Below, one piece after another: positions 14,496 to 27,307 of a stretch of 64,000 nucleotides of DNA. Under the pieces are notes generated by a model. That model was given only the letters and a program-made list of their open reading frames with translations, was not told where the DNA came from and searched no databases. Position 1 is the first letter of the stretch. Every line of letters begins with the position of its first letter. The stretch lies in contig NC_071336.1 in assembly GCF_027744825.2 (NCBI RefSeq), positions 19,464,501 through 19,528,500 of the forward strand. The letters run 5' to 3'. Source of the DNA: Synchiropus splendidus (taxonomy: Eukaryota > Chordata > Actinopteri > Syngnathiformes > Callionymidae). The position numbers and the translations under genes are program-made.

Positions 14496-15669
14496 CGCCT
14501 CTGTCAGCAGCAGGGATTTGCTGATCAGACAGCAGGCGGTCCAGCCCTCTGCAAACATATGATAGGAGACAAAAAGGATCACACACACCGATAAAGCGTC
14601 ACACAATAACGACTGCCCAGCAAACTCATGCTGGAGTGAAACTTGTAAACAAAATAAGAAGATTCTGATATGCTTAGTTCTGTGTTCCAGGTATGCAACA
14701 ATGAATACTTCAATCTAAAACAGGGGACTTTAAATCAGAGGTCCCCAATGTCTGAAACAAGTTTACTTCATTGAAATAGACAAAAACATTAGACACGAGT
14801 CTGTTCCTCCTTCATCACCCGTGTTGGCCTCAACTATCTCCTCACCAAGGTCGTATATCAAAGTAAAGGAACCTGAGACACACATGGCTTTCATTGGCTT
14901 TCAATTTCAGTTGAGGGGTCAGGGGTCAGACTGTATCACTCTTCAAAACTTTTACCTTATGTCCAGTCCAAACTGTGCCAACCCCCCCACTGGGTGTTTG
15001 AAAGGCTCTGCTCTCTGCCCTCCTTTCACAGCCCAAAGGTTTTGATGAAAACACTCAATTCATCTGGGCCAAGACCTCTTTACCACTGACCTCCCTCAAA
15101 CTGTGACAGAGAAATGTCGAGGAGGAAAGCCAATCGAGATGAAGTAAATACATTCAGAGGAGGGAATAAGCTCGTCTCTGTAGCAGCATCTGGACTTTCA
15201 ATCGCAGCTTGGTCTCATCAGACGGAGCGGAAGAAGAAGGGCAAAGGGCTCTGGCCAAAATCTCGGGAGTCAGATCCTCATTAAGGAGCACAAAGAACTT
15301 CAAAGACCATCACTCTCAGCCAGAATCCCAGTGATATTGAAACATAGGGGGCCTCTCAGTGTCAAGTTTGCATGTGGACGCAGGGGCTTTGGTGACTGGA
15401 GTGTGCGGTCACTTGTGACTTTGCACCAACTTGGACTCTTATCTTGCTTCAAATATTCTCCCTAATGATGTCCTTTCAGTGAAGGCCAACTAAAGTTCAT
15501 TATGGTTATAACTTCATGAGTTACATGACCTTCTCCGAGGATGAGTCAGAGTCAGGAAGGAAACTGGACACAAATGATCCGGTTTAGGAGTGAAGCATGG
15601 CTCAAAAGAATTTGCCTGCCGATTTGATAAAACACTGTTTGACGGCACAAATCCAGGGAGATGGATACA
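14496..15669. other. non-coding, nothing recognised
   Basis: Open frames are short, with no domain and no paired splice sites. No RNA gene or full repeat was recognised. Confidence 0.55.
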
Positions 15670-15943
15670 CAGATCTGCTGTGTCTTCCAGAGGAGGGTCA
15701 TGGGGGAGTCGTGCCTATCTCAGCAGCAACAGGCAGGGGACACCCTGGACAGGTCGCCAGTTCATCACAGGGCAACACATATAGACTAACAACCATACGC
15801 TGACACATTCACAGCTATTGGCCTGAACCACAAATGAGCAAGTTGTTGCACTGTGGGAGAAAACCCACAGAGGGAGAACATGCAAACTCCATGCAGAGAT
15901 TGGAACCCACAACCTTCTAGCTGCAAGACTAGTGCTAACCACA
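15670..15943 (-). mobile_element. tRNA-derived SINE
   Basis: Read on the minus strand, the element starts GTGGTTAGCACTAG (15943 downward), which fits an A box. About 30 bases later comes GGTTGTGGGTTCCAATC, which fits a B box. These two blocks form a tRNA-like head with internal RNA polymerase III promoter. The body contains TTTGCATGTTCTCCC, a GTGGGTTTTCTCCCACAGT block and GGCGACCTGTCCAGGGTG, all hallmarks of a very common teleost dispersed repeat. A second copy lies at 54305-54575. The family name is not certain; it may share its 3' part with an L2-like LINE. Confidence 0.7.
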
Positions 15944-16607
15944 AATAAAGTTCCCTTTAAATGATTAACATGACAGAACATTAAGGAAGCAGGTCTGTCG
16001 ACACTGACAGGGTTGCTACTGTGAGAAATAAAATGATGCTTGAACGTTGGTCAAAGTGCTCACAATCAAACTCACGTTTCATTACAAAACATGAACGCTC
16101 ATTTGAAACCAAAGTCCCAGAGCGAGCTCGCACCACTCCTTGTCTGAGAAGGACAAGACCGAGTGACTAATCCTGCTACACAGTAGTAGGACCTTTGTGT
16201 GTTCTCCAGGTGCAAGTGGTGGGAGGTGTGAGTCAGTTTACACCATTACTTTGTGGAAAGCCCCCAAGAGCACAGTTGGCAGAGGTCTTTTGTGGTACTC
16301 AGTAGACTTACACAAAGTTTAATATGTACATAAGTCGACAGTGTATTTGCACCGACTTTGGACACATCATATTTTTAATGATGGCCATCAAATAGTTAAC
16401 AAAGGCCGAATAGAAGTTTCAGTTATAGCTCTTAGTTTCAGGTAAACACTCTCAGCTATTCTAACCTATGACAGTGGACATTTTAACATCACTTCAAAAA
16501 TCAGTATATAACTTCATATTTTTCTCATATGCTGCGGCACTAAAGACCCCAAATTCCAATTCAAATGTCAGGGAGTTGCGTAGTTTGGTTCCTTTTAAGT
16601 GAACTGC

Positions 16608-16609
<2 letters not shown>
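15944..16609. other. non-coding, nothing recognised
   Basis: No exon or repeat with supportable borders was found between the SINE and the ATT microsatellite. Confidence 0.55.

Positions 16610-16639
<30 letters not shown>
16610..16639. repeat. (TTA)n microsatellite
   Basis: Ten uninterrupted TTA/ATT units in non-coding sequence. Confidence 0.9.
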
Positions 16640-17163
16640 GAAGGAAAGTGAAACAGAAACTAGTTTGCTGACAAAGAGGGAGTTGTCTAGCACCTCCACA
16701 CCCATAAACTAGCAGCATCACGTCACAAGGGAAAATGAATTTCTGGGAGACGTACATGGGAAATGAGGATACAGCAGTATTGATTTTCAAACAAAGTTTC
16801 TTCTTATTTCCTGTTGGACGCAATGTAAAAATGCAGCTGTTCAAAAAATTGGAGCTTAATGACTTTGGATAAATAAATGATGAGTTTGAAATAGTGGAGA
16901 ACAATTCAAAAGGCTCATTTCACCCCAATTGTGAGCAAGCACAGCAAATCAGTAATGTTAACATTGACAAATTGTAATGTTCATATCAGAGTGGAGCTTC
17001 GACTGGCAATAATGGTATAAGTGAAAACATCCTGAGAAATTAGGCAATAAGAGTGCATTAAACATTTAACATTCAGCAGACTGCGGCGCATTTGTAAACA
17101 CAGCAGAAATAAAAGATAACAACTGGAACATAAAAGTCATTTCCGATGAAAATATTTAGATTG

Positions 17164-17273
17164 AAATAAAGCCTGAAGTTACATACCGTAACCTCAGTTC
17201 TACGAATGCATCTGACTAAAATAAAGCCTGAAGTTACATTGAGTAACCTCAGTTCTCTGAATGCGTGTGGCAC
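17164..17273. repeat. two tandem copies of a 55-bp unit
   Basis: Each copy contains AATAAAGCCTGAAGTTACAT, then TAACCTCAGTTCT and GAATGC, at an offset of exactly 55 bases (17167 and 17222 for the AATAAA T). The copies differ at several positions. Inside each, TGAAGTTAC and GTAACCTCA form an imperfect inverted repeat. The sequence after the second copy looks like the body of a longer dispersed repeat, so the duplication may lie in a transposon remnant. Confidence 0.7.
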
Positions 17274-20200
17274 CCTGTAACAGGGCTTCGCTATGGGTGA
17301 GATTCATGCACTCGCCGTAACAGGAACATGTCCACCCACCTCTTATGCAGTCACCACAGCAGACATGAGGCAGTGAGACAGTTCTTGAGGTGACAGACCT
17401 TTTCCTTAGTCGTGGCCCAAACCAAAACACTCACAGATAACAGGAGAGAGCCAGAAAGGGTTAGCTCTCGAAGAATTCATCATGGAAGTAGGTAGAAGAA
17501 CTGCAGTTGAAACACTTGGAGAACAAAAGGACTGTAGGGCAAAAGGCAGGACTTCGACGCAGTATGGCAGAGGACTCCTCGACATGGATGGTGGACGGTG
17601 GTACCCAACTTGCTTGCACTCATTACACTAACTTGTCTGTGACTCCATCACACACCAACCAGGGATCCCACAAGAGACACACAAATCTCAATGGCGGGAG
17701 GAGACTGCGCACCACGTAAAAGATGCTCCACCAACATGTGCCGAAAATCTTTCAAACCCAGGATGACAGTCAGCAATGCCAAACACAGACACCTGAAAGT
17801 GGGCGTCGCCGAGCCAGGGACTTGAGGAAAAGCAGGATCTGGAACTTCACAACAAGAAGTGTCGAACCATTTGGCACATGATGGGAAGTTGGAGAGTGTG
17901 CAGAAGTGAATGTGGAGGCCATTTATGGAGCAAATGGATTACCTAACCCCAGCCTTTGACTTTCTTTTACGCAACGGGCTGCGCACAGCGTATGCACCGA
18001 GTTGTGGAGCATGTGCTTCAATCGAAAACTGAATGCGTCAACACACAACGCTGGAGGCTGCCTTTGGCATCAGCATGGGATGCAAAAGTTCACTTTCAAT
18101 GTCAGTACATCGCGCCATAGTAGTGAAGATGTGTTGTTCCTCTGAATAACAAGACATGTTGAGCTAAATGTGAGTGATGAACAGCTGAAGAGTTTTTAGA
18201 CTTTAGGCTCTACAGGTCATGATAAAGGTCTTCTGCAGCGAGTTCTTCTGACAGTCATGACATCAAGAGCGTCTATGGTTATTGAAGCCATAGCAGTTTC
18301 ATTTTATCAGGGTCATCCACGCTATTGCTTCTAATCATTATTACATTGACTCAAACCGATGGTGGATTCATGAAGAAAAAACACCAGCCCAGATAGCAAA
18401 CACTACAGAGAAAAGTCAGCTTCTCCATGTCTTCATGCGAGCCACCTTTGTGATCACGGGAGATCGCCATCAAACTATTGGGAGCCAACTGTGGCGCTCG
18501 ACAACATGACGCCACCGCTTAATTCTGCCTCAGTCCAGCAGAGAGACATGTTAATCTCCGAGTCAATAGAGTGAAAATAGTCGCAGCCCTGATTTTTAAA
18601 CAGATTAAACATTTGCATTCAGTAGCATCTGTCTTCATCCGGAGCCAGTTCTTTCATCACAGCTCTATTGACAGGGCTTAATCAAGTCTGACTAATATCG
18701 TTCAAACTCGTGAATAAAAACATTATGGAATTGGCTCTCTGCCTCTCTGGATCAAGAAGCTTAACTGCACAATAGGAACAGTTAATGAGCAAACACAAAA
18801 GAAGCAGGGATTATCATTCAAGAATAATGTGTCTTCAGAGTTATTGGATCAATAATTGTTGCCGCATCCCTTCTCAGCAACAGTTACAGGACACTACACT
18901 GAACATTCATGAAAGTGTTGCGTTTCCAAGGAGAAGTTAAAAGAGCCTTCCCTTTCAGTCACGGTCACGGCGTAAAACTGTGCTGTGTGTGTTTCTCTTG
19001 GGAAAGACAATGGTTCTGCAACTCTGTTGCCAAAGTCATTACAGAATAAAAGGCAGCTGCTAAAACATGACGATGGGTCCCTGCAGAACTTCCCAGTACT
19101 TTCAACTCCAACTCCATTGGTCTCACCACCGATCACTGGTGTGTGGAGGGTTCCTGGGAAAAGATCCATTATCAAATACCTAAGTTGTGATGACACGTTT
19201 CAGCTAAAAATGTCTTGTAATAACAAGAAGGTCTTCAAAGCCAGGATGTGGGAGAGAATATGTGTGAACATGTTACTTTCAAACTCAACATGAATAAATA
19301 TTTATGAAGACAGTGCCACACAGACTTGTTGAGTCCCTGATCCTATAAATGATAAATTCAAAAGAGTTATAGAGTAGTAGCAAGTAGAAATGATCAGATG
19401 GTACAGGTCAGTTGCCGCTAGTCAGTACTGTCATACTCAGACTTCAATTTGGTCACAGAAGTTATATAGTAATTATATAGTAATAAGATTGATTTAAGGT
19501 AACGTCTTCTGGAGGCTACAATAAACAGAATAATGGAGAAGCACTGACACATCAATCCTGCTGTTTAATGGCATGAGAGGAAAGCCAGCCCCACAGTGTA
19601 CTCATTATAAGGCTTCAGTTTCCCCCAGACGGGGACCTAGACTGTGTTTATCCTCTGATTCCACCGGCAACAAAAGTGCAACACTACCTACAAGAATCTT
19701 TTGGCTAATGAGAAGCTTAAGTGCAGGCTGCTGAAAGCTCCATGTGTCACTTGTTGCCGACGAACAGGTGAGCTTCATTATTTCTCTGTTCTTCACACTC
19801 AGGGCGCTGAAATGCGCAACTTAACTTCAGCTGTGTGTCAGTGAAAAGTGGCAACACTTGATAGCTTCCTCCGCAGGAAGGAACTCGTGAGGAGGAATCA
19901 TTTAGGAGCAAAAATAATCCTAAAAAGATGAAAACATCTGGTTCCTCTTCACATTTTTAACAACATCCTGCCGCTGAAAAGTCAGTACATGACTGATTGA
20001 GCGACACAATTATACACTGAGACGATGAGTCAACCAGGAGAGAGCTCGGCTCCAAGATTTTCTCTCGTGGACGAAGCAACAAACATTGATGGAAGCATTT
20101 GGCTTTTCCATTGTCGGATGTATTCAACATTTAACTATGACCTCACAGAGGTCAGTCAGAGACTGTCTCAGTCTTGACTTGCTCTCAGGGTAGGTGGTCT

Positions 20201-21595
20201 AGACAACAGTGCTATCTGACCCGTTGGACTAGATTCAAGGTTCTGCAATTTGTCTCTTTCCTGCACTACGCACCTCCAGTTCTGGATTTGAAAACACCAG
20301 GGATATTTTCCCAGGACTCACAGTGTGCCGTCCCGCTACCACAACCAACTCCAGTAGCCCTTACCAGGCTTTTGAACTGACCCCCGGCTTTGACTAAGTA
20401 TTCCTGAAAAAAGAACTTCACAACAACAGCATCACATGCTGATGTTAGCAGCACCAAATCTTGGCCATCTTTGGTGCCTCTGTCGTTGGCTGACATGAAG
20501 CTACAAATATCTCCTTGTCACTCACCGTCTCACACATGCAGCATTTAATCCCTAATTTAAACAGACAGAACACAGCCTGTCAGCCGGTGCTGATACAAAC
20601 GAAAACCCCCTCCCCTGCCCTCCATTCCCCAGGACAATCTAAAATAACCACTTAGTAACAACATCTGAATCTGGTAGGTCAACCACTGTTGACATTGAAA
20701 TGCTGTCAAAAGACTGAAGTGCATATTAATCACATTTACATGTTTCACACAGTTCATATGAACAGAAGTCAACCCATTACTTATTTATTGTTTGTGTCAC
20801 ATTGCTTGTAAATGACACATGTTTTTGTTGTGCGAAGGCATGCCTTTTCCTTTCTCACATCGATCCAGCTCTCTCTTGTCGTTCCGGGTTTGTTCCTGCT
20901 CAGCAGGACCCAGCAGAGGCAGCGGAATGTGTTTCTTTCATTGTATTATAAAACGGGAGATTCACAGGAAATAACAATACCGGAGGATGACGGGAGTGAG
21001 GGGTGAATTACAGTCGTTTCACAGCAAAGATTTGGTGCAACGTTTGTTAGCCAACATGGAGGTACAGGAAACAACATGTCTGTTCTCCCACACTAATAAA
21101 AAAAATCCAGGAGTGGTGGACCAGGTTCAGCATCCTGAATGCCTGGTGAGTAGCAAACCTGAATACTTCAGAATGGTGTCACTGATGGTAGGATGCTGAA
21201 CAGGGAATGAGAGTAGGGCTAAGTGCTAATGGCTCTTTGGGTGAGGCGGGTTAGAAAAAGGTCCTGGAGTGGGGGACACAAGGGCACCAATAACCCTGGA
21301 GTCTTCACTCTGGGCTGGAGGTGGTGCAGCCTCCGTACCAGTCCCTACAGTCCTTAAGATATCTCTAAGTTTTGCCTCCCAAGTGAAGTTTTCCAAACAA
21401 TTCCAACAAGGAGGAGCCCGAAGAGCTGACCCAGGACATGGGCTGCAACTCTTGTTAGTCATGGAAACGCCTCAGAATTCCCCTAAAGAGGGGGAAAGGT
21501 TGCTTTGCTCCGAGTAAGTAACCATTATAAAGTGTTCATTACTGTCTAGCTAAGACTGGCAGAAGTTCAGCTCCCTAATAGTCACCAAAAGTTCA
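17274..21595. other. non-coding, nothing recognised
   Basis: No supported exon on either strand. The longest open frames (about 100 codons near 18894-19293, overlapping on opposite strands) show no domain, no signal peptide and no splice context. Confidence 0.55.
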
Positions 21596-21603
21596 CTCTA
21601 AAC

Positions 21604-22268
21604 CAGGGGTTCTTAACCTTCTTGATGTCGGGGCCCACCTTTCCCAGAACAAATGGGCCCGGGACCCATTCAATAGAACTGATTCATTACTCTTGATTTC
21701 ACTTGTGATCAACAACCATATTTAATCTACTTACATGTAAACAAACATAACATTGTGAGATGACATGAAACCATGTGATCATCACAAAGATATAAATAAG
21801 TCCAGCAGTACGAGGTGCAAGTCATACTGATCAAATTTACGAAAGAAAAAAACAGAAAAAACAAATACACTTGATGTATTGATAAACTGTTGAGAAAACT
21901 GGAGGCAACTGAATACAATTCTGAATAAGATAAGTACAATAAAACCTTTTTTAAATATCATAGAATAAAAATAATACAGTATATTGTATTAAAACTCTAA
22001 AGAAGATATGAGTGAACTGTAAATGAAAGCATCACCATAAAATGTTCTAATTAATTCCCAAAACTTCTTCAACAGGCGCTGAACAGTTTTTACTGTAGGG
22101 GGCGCCATCAATTTCTTTATCATTTTTTTCTTTTCAAGAACTTCTCCATAGTTGGTAACTATCACTGATTTGCAGCTGTCAAGTCAATTCAGTGACTCAC
22201 TACTGCCACCATATGTGGCTCATGTATTGAAACTGAGCATCTCCTGGCCCTATGGTTAAGAATCACTG
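21604..22268. mobile_element. non-autonomous hAT-type transposon, 665 bp
   Basis: The left end begins CAGGGGTTCTTAACC (21604-21618). The right end, reversed, begins CAGTGATTCTTAACC (22254-22268), giving 15-base inverted repeats with two differences. The element is flanked by perfect 8-bp direct repeats CTCTAAAC at 21596-21603 and 22269-22276, a textbook hAT target-site duplication. The interior is AT-rich with no transposase-like open frame, so it would need a transposase from elsewhere. The intact duplication marks it as one insertion event that has not rearranged since. Confidence 0.9.
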
Positions 22269-22276
22269 CTCTAAAC

Positions 22277-25200
22277 AACACCATATTTAGCGAGTATTAA
22301 CACTAAATAAACAATAAGTTCATTAATTTGTATTCCCCAATCCAAAGTGTTAGCAAAACCTGGTTGAGGATGGTCTGAAGACGATGGGTGGATGGATTGT
22401 TATCATAAGAAAAAAACATTATGTATCAACATTGATCAATTAAGAAATGTCATTGAGACAAAACCTAACAATTGTGGGACTCAACAAAAAGTATTTGCTA
22501 AATTTAGGTTTGCATCCAAACCATTTCTCACCTTCACACGGAAAAAAAAATCTACAAACGAGTGACGACAGACACACGAAGTGCATTTCAAGGTGATGGC
22601 CTTTTATCAACGAGTGACGTTTTCCACTTAAGAGTTGGAAAAACTTCTTGTGTTGTTCTTGGGTGACAGAAGGCCACAGCGTCCCTTAAATCTATGGTCT
22701 TTAGACTGAAGAGCCCTTCAGGGACCTCTAATCCTCCATGAAAACAGCTGCTGAGTGTCTGAAGTGTCTGGATTTTCCACATGGATCATCACTAGACACC
22801 AAGTGATTTGCCTTAATATGAGTGGGAGACTGGGTAACGTCACCCTGACATGGATAGAAGTGTGGGAACTGTGATGAGCTCAAACTGGAGCTTCACTTTT
22901 ATCCTAGCAAATGTGCTCTCTGCTCAGGGCACCCTGGACTTGACACAGACACCCACCAACCCACATTCTTCTGGAAGTTAACAAAGCACATTCCGTGACT
23001 ATCATTCCAATGGAACATGTTTAGTTTTGCTCACAGACTTCCTGACAAGAGAACACTGATAACCCACGCAGTCGTCATAACTCCTGGGACATTCTCACAG
23101 TTGTGTCCTTTCAAACCCGCAAAACCACAATACTGTCACACCACCTCAGGGCCATTCTTTCTGAATTGTTTTCAGCAATCACCATGGCGATGGAATATGA
23201 CAGTCAAGATGCACATTTTTGCATGGCCTTGCGTCAAGACTTGGATTAGGGACAATCTTACCTTCATTGATGATTTCACTGACGCTTGAAGTAGACCAAA
23301 AATTATGGAAGCCACTAACCTACGACTTCCAACAGGAATAGCGTCCGAAGTGACTCAAGAGAATACTTCAGCTTCAAATAAACCCAAACTCAATTTCTGA
23401 CCAAACTTCTCAAAGCTTCCAGAGTTCATTTATGTCTCATGAGTTCCATGTACCAACAGCAGAGTGGACTCAGAAGCCACAAAAGATAGCTCTGTTGAGC
23501 AATCCGAACAAACAACACGAGGTCAGAATACAAGCGCATGGTTTCTTGTGGGTGACAGCATGACCAGAAATAAAGTTGGGTCCAGCTCAGTCATAACACT
23601 GCTTGGCTCAAACTGCTCCTCACCCTGATAAATTGATATCAACCCAGGAGGGAAAACTCTGGCTGCTGCAGGCCAGGAAGGAGATGTCAAGGTTTTCAGC
23701 ATGCATTTGTTTTGTTGTGTTTGGCTGCGTACATTTAAAATCCATGAAGGCTGGAAGACAAAAGAAGTCTGCATTAACTGATGTCGATACAGATTGAACA
23801 TTTTTACAATGACAAAGGAACCTCACATGATGGAATCGGCTCAGTGGACGAAAGAACCATGACCGAAAAGCTTCTTCAGTCAGTCGCGCTCTAAGCGCGT
23901 CATGTGACTTCATGATCACAGTCATTGGTCCATTCACTCCTCCAGTACCTCAGCAAACTGTTGACTTAAAAGCTCCAGGGAATGAAGGAGAAACCTCTTG
24001 ACTGAGAGTTCAGCTGTCCCGGACATGAGTCAGCTGATACGCAGGACTTATCGGCTCTGATAAAGTGATAAACTTACTCAGGTGACTATCTACAGTATGA
24101 TTGTTCTCTTTCTCCTCCTCACACTTTGTTTTCAATAAACAAGAGAACTTGTACTTTCTAAATCCATAATGTCCAGGCAAAACCAACAAAGCCCTGATGT
24201 ACATAGATGCTCAAGAAGAGTGACTTCAGCAGTTTTGTGCCCAGACTGCCTCTTATCCAGCATCACCCAGCGTCTTATCCTCCTGTCGTCCAACGCACGT
24301 ACAGTCAGTGTGAGCCCAAGTTTAAGCTGTTCTTGAGTTGAGTTTTTTCGTCACTAGTCAAGTCTGATCCATTTCCACGGGTTCAGATCAGTTCATACAG
24401 AACTGTTGCTTCGACAAACGCTGGCAACATCTGCTCTGATTCAGGGACACATCTAAAGGTGCGCTCCATCCGGACATGTCGCGATGAGGGTGAGATCTCA
24501 GGTTAGTGTTTGGTCCTTCTCCATCTTCTTCCATCTCACAGAATTGTTTCCATCATACAGCAGAGGGAGAATCAACCACCAGCTTAGTACCGCATGTCAT
24601 TAAGCTCCAAACACTTAAAAGTCAGAATGTGTGGTGACTGATAATAGCAGATACTGAGACACCTCGGCTGCAGGAAGACCTCCAGCATCTATCCACACTC
24701 TGTAGATGCATTAGCCTGTCAGCCAAGATGCAGCTCAGCGATAGATTCCTAATTCCTGGCGCGACACCCCATCACCTCCACTGGGTCAGGCAGCCGTTAC
24801 ATAAGCTGCCATCACCGGGACATTTTCTCCAACAAACGCGTTTTGAGTGAGGACACTGGCCCGTCCTCAGTTGGGATTTCACTGCAATTTTCCGGCACAG
24901 CCTCACTCTCACGTCCCGTCACTCAACCTGTCACCATGGAGATGAGCTCAGCTTCCCTGTCTCATGCTGTTATGTGCAGTCGCAGCAGAAAAAAGGCAAC
25001 CTGAGCTGGCGCTGTCACAGAAATCTGCATCTCTACCTCTTCAAGTTTTGCTTCATACTTCTGCTCGAGATCATTTCAACAGACCAGCTGTGTTGTGAGG
25101 AGAGGAGCGTTCGCTGAAGGGATCTGAGGAGGAGAATGAACAGAAGATTCAAAAGGGCAACTGCCACTTTCTATAAGTGTGTGGATAGTGCAAATGCTGA

Positions 25201-25862
25201 CTCGCATGCATGGCTCAATACAGAGGAGGGGGTTGCAAGGTAGCAGGAGACGTCCTCTCTGCATGACTTTACAGCACAATCCTCTCTGGGATGTACAACT
25301 GCTACTTGCTTTGTGACTTCACTCACATTATTAGTTGTTTTGGCACAGAAATGTATATATTTTCCAATGATTTATTATCCAAAATTGCAAACAATAAATC
25401 ATTTCATCGCCACACTTGATGGTTGATAGATCTCACAGGCACAAAATAAGGCGCTATACACACAGATGTAGATGCTGAGAAGGAAGGAAGGACAGGACCA
25501 CTTCAAGGTATCAAGGTGCACCAAGGACAGAACCATCATAACACCAGATAAAGAAAGTCAAACGCTAAGTCAAACCTCTGAATGTCTGCTCCTCTACCTG
25601 TAGATAAGTTGAGGTAACTAAGGGCATCTCGTCAGGACGCCACTCTATTGAAGGGTTCTGAGCGAGTGGGAGGAGGCCCAAGGGCAGACCCAGGACTCGC
25701 TGGAGAGATTAGGTGTCTCGGTCCATTTGCAGACGCCACGGACTACCAACCCTCACAACAACATCTAAAAATGCCTGAACCCTGACCATCACAAGTCTGC
25801 GGCGACACCTTCTCCGTGACTTAGTGAAAGGAGTTGACCAAATAAAAAGAGTCCGTCCTTAC
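22277..25862. other. non-coding, nothing recognised
   Basis: Probable first intron of the gene starting at 25932, if that exon is real. Open frames are short and carry no known motif. No RNA gene or bounded repeat was recognised. Confidence 0.5.
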
Positions 25863-25932
25863 TCTGGGCTTTGTTTTGTCCCTTGCGCTCACTGGGAGGC
25901 AGATCCGCGAACTGGACCCGGTGTCCCGACAT
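25863..25932 (-). CDS. candidate first coding exon in a CpG island, MSGHRVQFADLP start
   Basis: On the minus strand an ATG at 25932 has G at -3 and is preceded, 16 codons upstream, by an in-frame TGA (25983-25981), so the start is well defined. The frame runs 23 codons (MSGHRVQFADLPPSERKGQ and four more) and ends one base into the next codon at a good donor (AGA|GTAAGG, 25863/25862). RVQF fits the RVxF docking consensus for protein phosphatase 1, although such tetrapeptides also occur by chance. The exon would splice to something at lower coordinates. It shares its phase-1 end with the candidate exon at 5304, so the two could be alternative first exons of one minus-strand gene, perhaps kiaa1217. 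Protein identity is not recognised. Confidence 0.4.
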
Positions 25933-26112
25933 GTCCGGCTTCAGGCTCTCGGGTCCGCCGCGGGCAAGTATCCGGCAACTTCACGCAGTTGCACGAGAAT
26001 GACAGACCCACGCAGCGATGGCACGCGCACGCGCCTGAGGGGGGGCGTGGCTCTTACAGCGCGTGGCAGGACCGCAGCCTCGTCTGTCCGCCCTCAAATA
26101 CTTGCGGGGTAA
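25863..26112. promoter_or_regulatory. CpG island, probable promoter
   Basis: The CpG density is clearly higher than in the flanking kilobases, with clusters such as GGGTCCGCCGCGGG and GGCACGCGCACGCGCC. In vertebrates such islands usually mark transcription start sites. A candidate coding start on the minus strand (25932) lies inside it. A plus-strand GGGGTAAG at 26106-26113 could also be a donor, so the direction of transcription is not settled. Confidence 0.55.
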
Positions 26113-27307
26113 GAATCACTTCAGCGACAGTGGCCACAAAACGGTACATGTGCCACAAACCTTGCTGTCAATCAAATTGATGACAGAAACGACAGCCATT
26201 CATGAAGATAAATGTGTCGTTTAACACTTTTTCTTTACATCGCTGCAGCCAGTTTCAACTTGAAGGCAAAAGTTCAGCTACATAGAAGACTGTAGCGCCC
26301 TCTAGAGGCATAAACAAGCAACTGGTGGAACGAGCTGGGGGAAGTGACATCGTCGTCTTGGGGGGCCGCGAACCTGTCACGCGGAATGACTGATCAAATG
26401 TGCTTTAAAATCTTAGCAGCAGTAGTAGTAGTTCGCTTCAAGCAGTTGGAAAAGAATGCTAAATAAAAGAACTGACTGAGACTTCACTGACCACGATAGG
26501 ACCCTACACAGAGGTGAGAGCTATTTCATGCAAGAGTGTTTTAAAAGTGATTTAAAAGAAGGCAAACACGGAAGGCGTTATCAGTATATCAACATATATT
26601 CTTTTGGTTGTGGCAGCAGCATTAATCAGACAAACTTATAACACATACACAAATCAACAACGCAATCGACACTGTAGAAACAAAGTCACCAGGAAATGAT
26701 ACCATGACAACAAATGAAACTTGAGCATATTTTAAGTGAAAACACTTATTATTGAATAATGGAGTTGAAGGGTTTGAAAGAGGTTTCTGATGGTGGTATC
26801 ATCTTTTCCTGTATGTTGGTCACATATTGATCTGGTTCCTAATGAAAGCTGCGGGGTAAACACATTTGAGCTCAATACACGATCGATCAATGCTGGTTGA
26901 GCCATAATAGCGGATCAGCCTGGATGGCACCGGCTGCCATCATCAATGCTCATGTGTGCGTAAAGATAAGTAGCCAACTCATACTTCAACAGGTTTGACA
27001 GACAAAAATCAACATAGGCAAGATACTTTAATAGAAGTTGTTTGTTGACGTTAAAAAAAAGTGGAATCATAGGAAACCAAAACAAAGATACTGTACTTTC
27101 AAAGTGTGCAAAAGGCAGCAAATCAGAATCAAACTATGAACCAAAAATAAGTAACAACACAAGTAACACGAGAGAGAAATCACAGATGGTCCATGTACAT
27201 TATAAATTGATGAACATGCGTTGTTTTTGTGTGTGTTTTTTTCTTAAACGTGGGACAAATTTGTTTGGGCCAGCGAATAATCCATTATTGCAGCTGAGAG
27301 AAGGAAT
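26113..27307. other. non-coding, intergenic downstream of otud1
   Basis: AT-rich sequence with no supported exon. It lies beyond the proposed otud1 poly(A) signal in the minus-strand direction and may include alternative longer otud1 3' ends. Confidence 0.5.

Noticed and set aside
25824..26180. 118-codon plus-strand open frame over the CpG island
   Set aside because: CpG-rich DNA has few stop codons by chance; the residues show no family pattern, and the minus-strand start has better signals.
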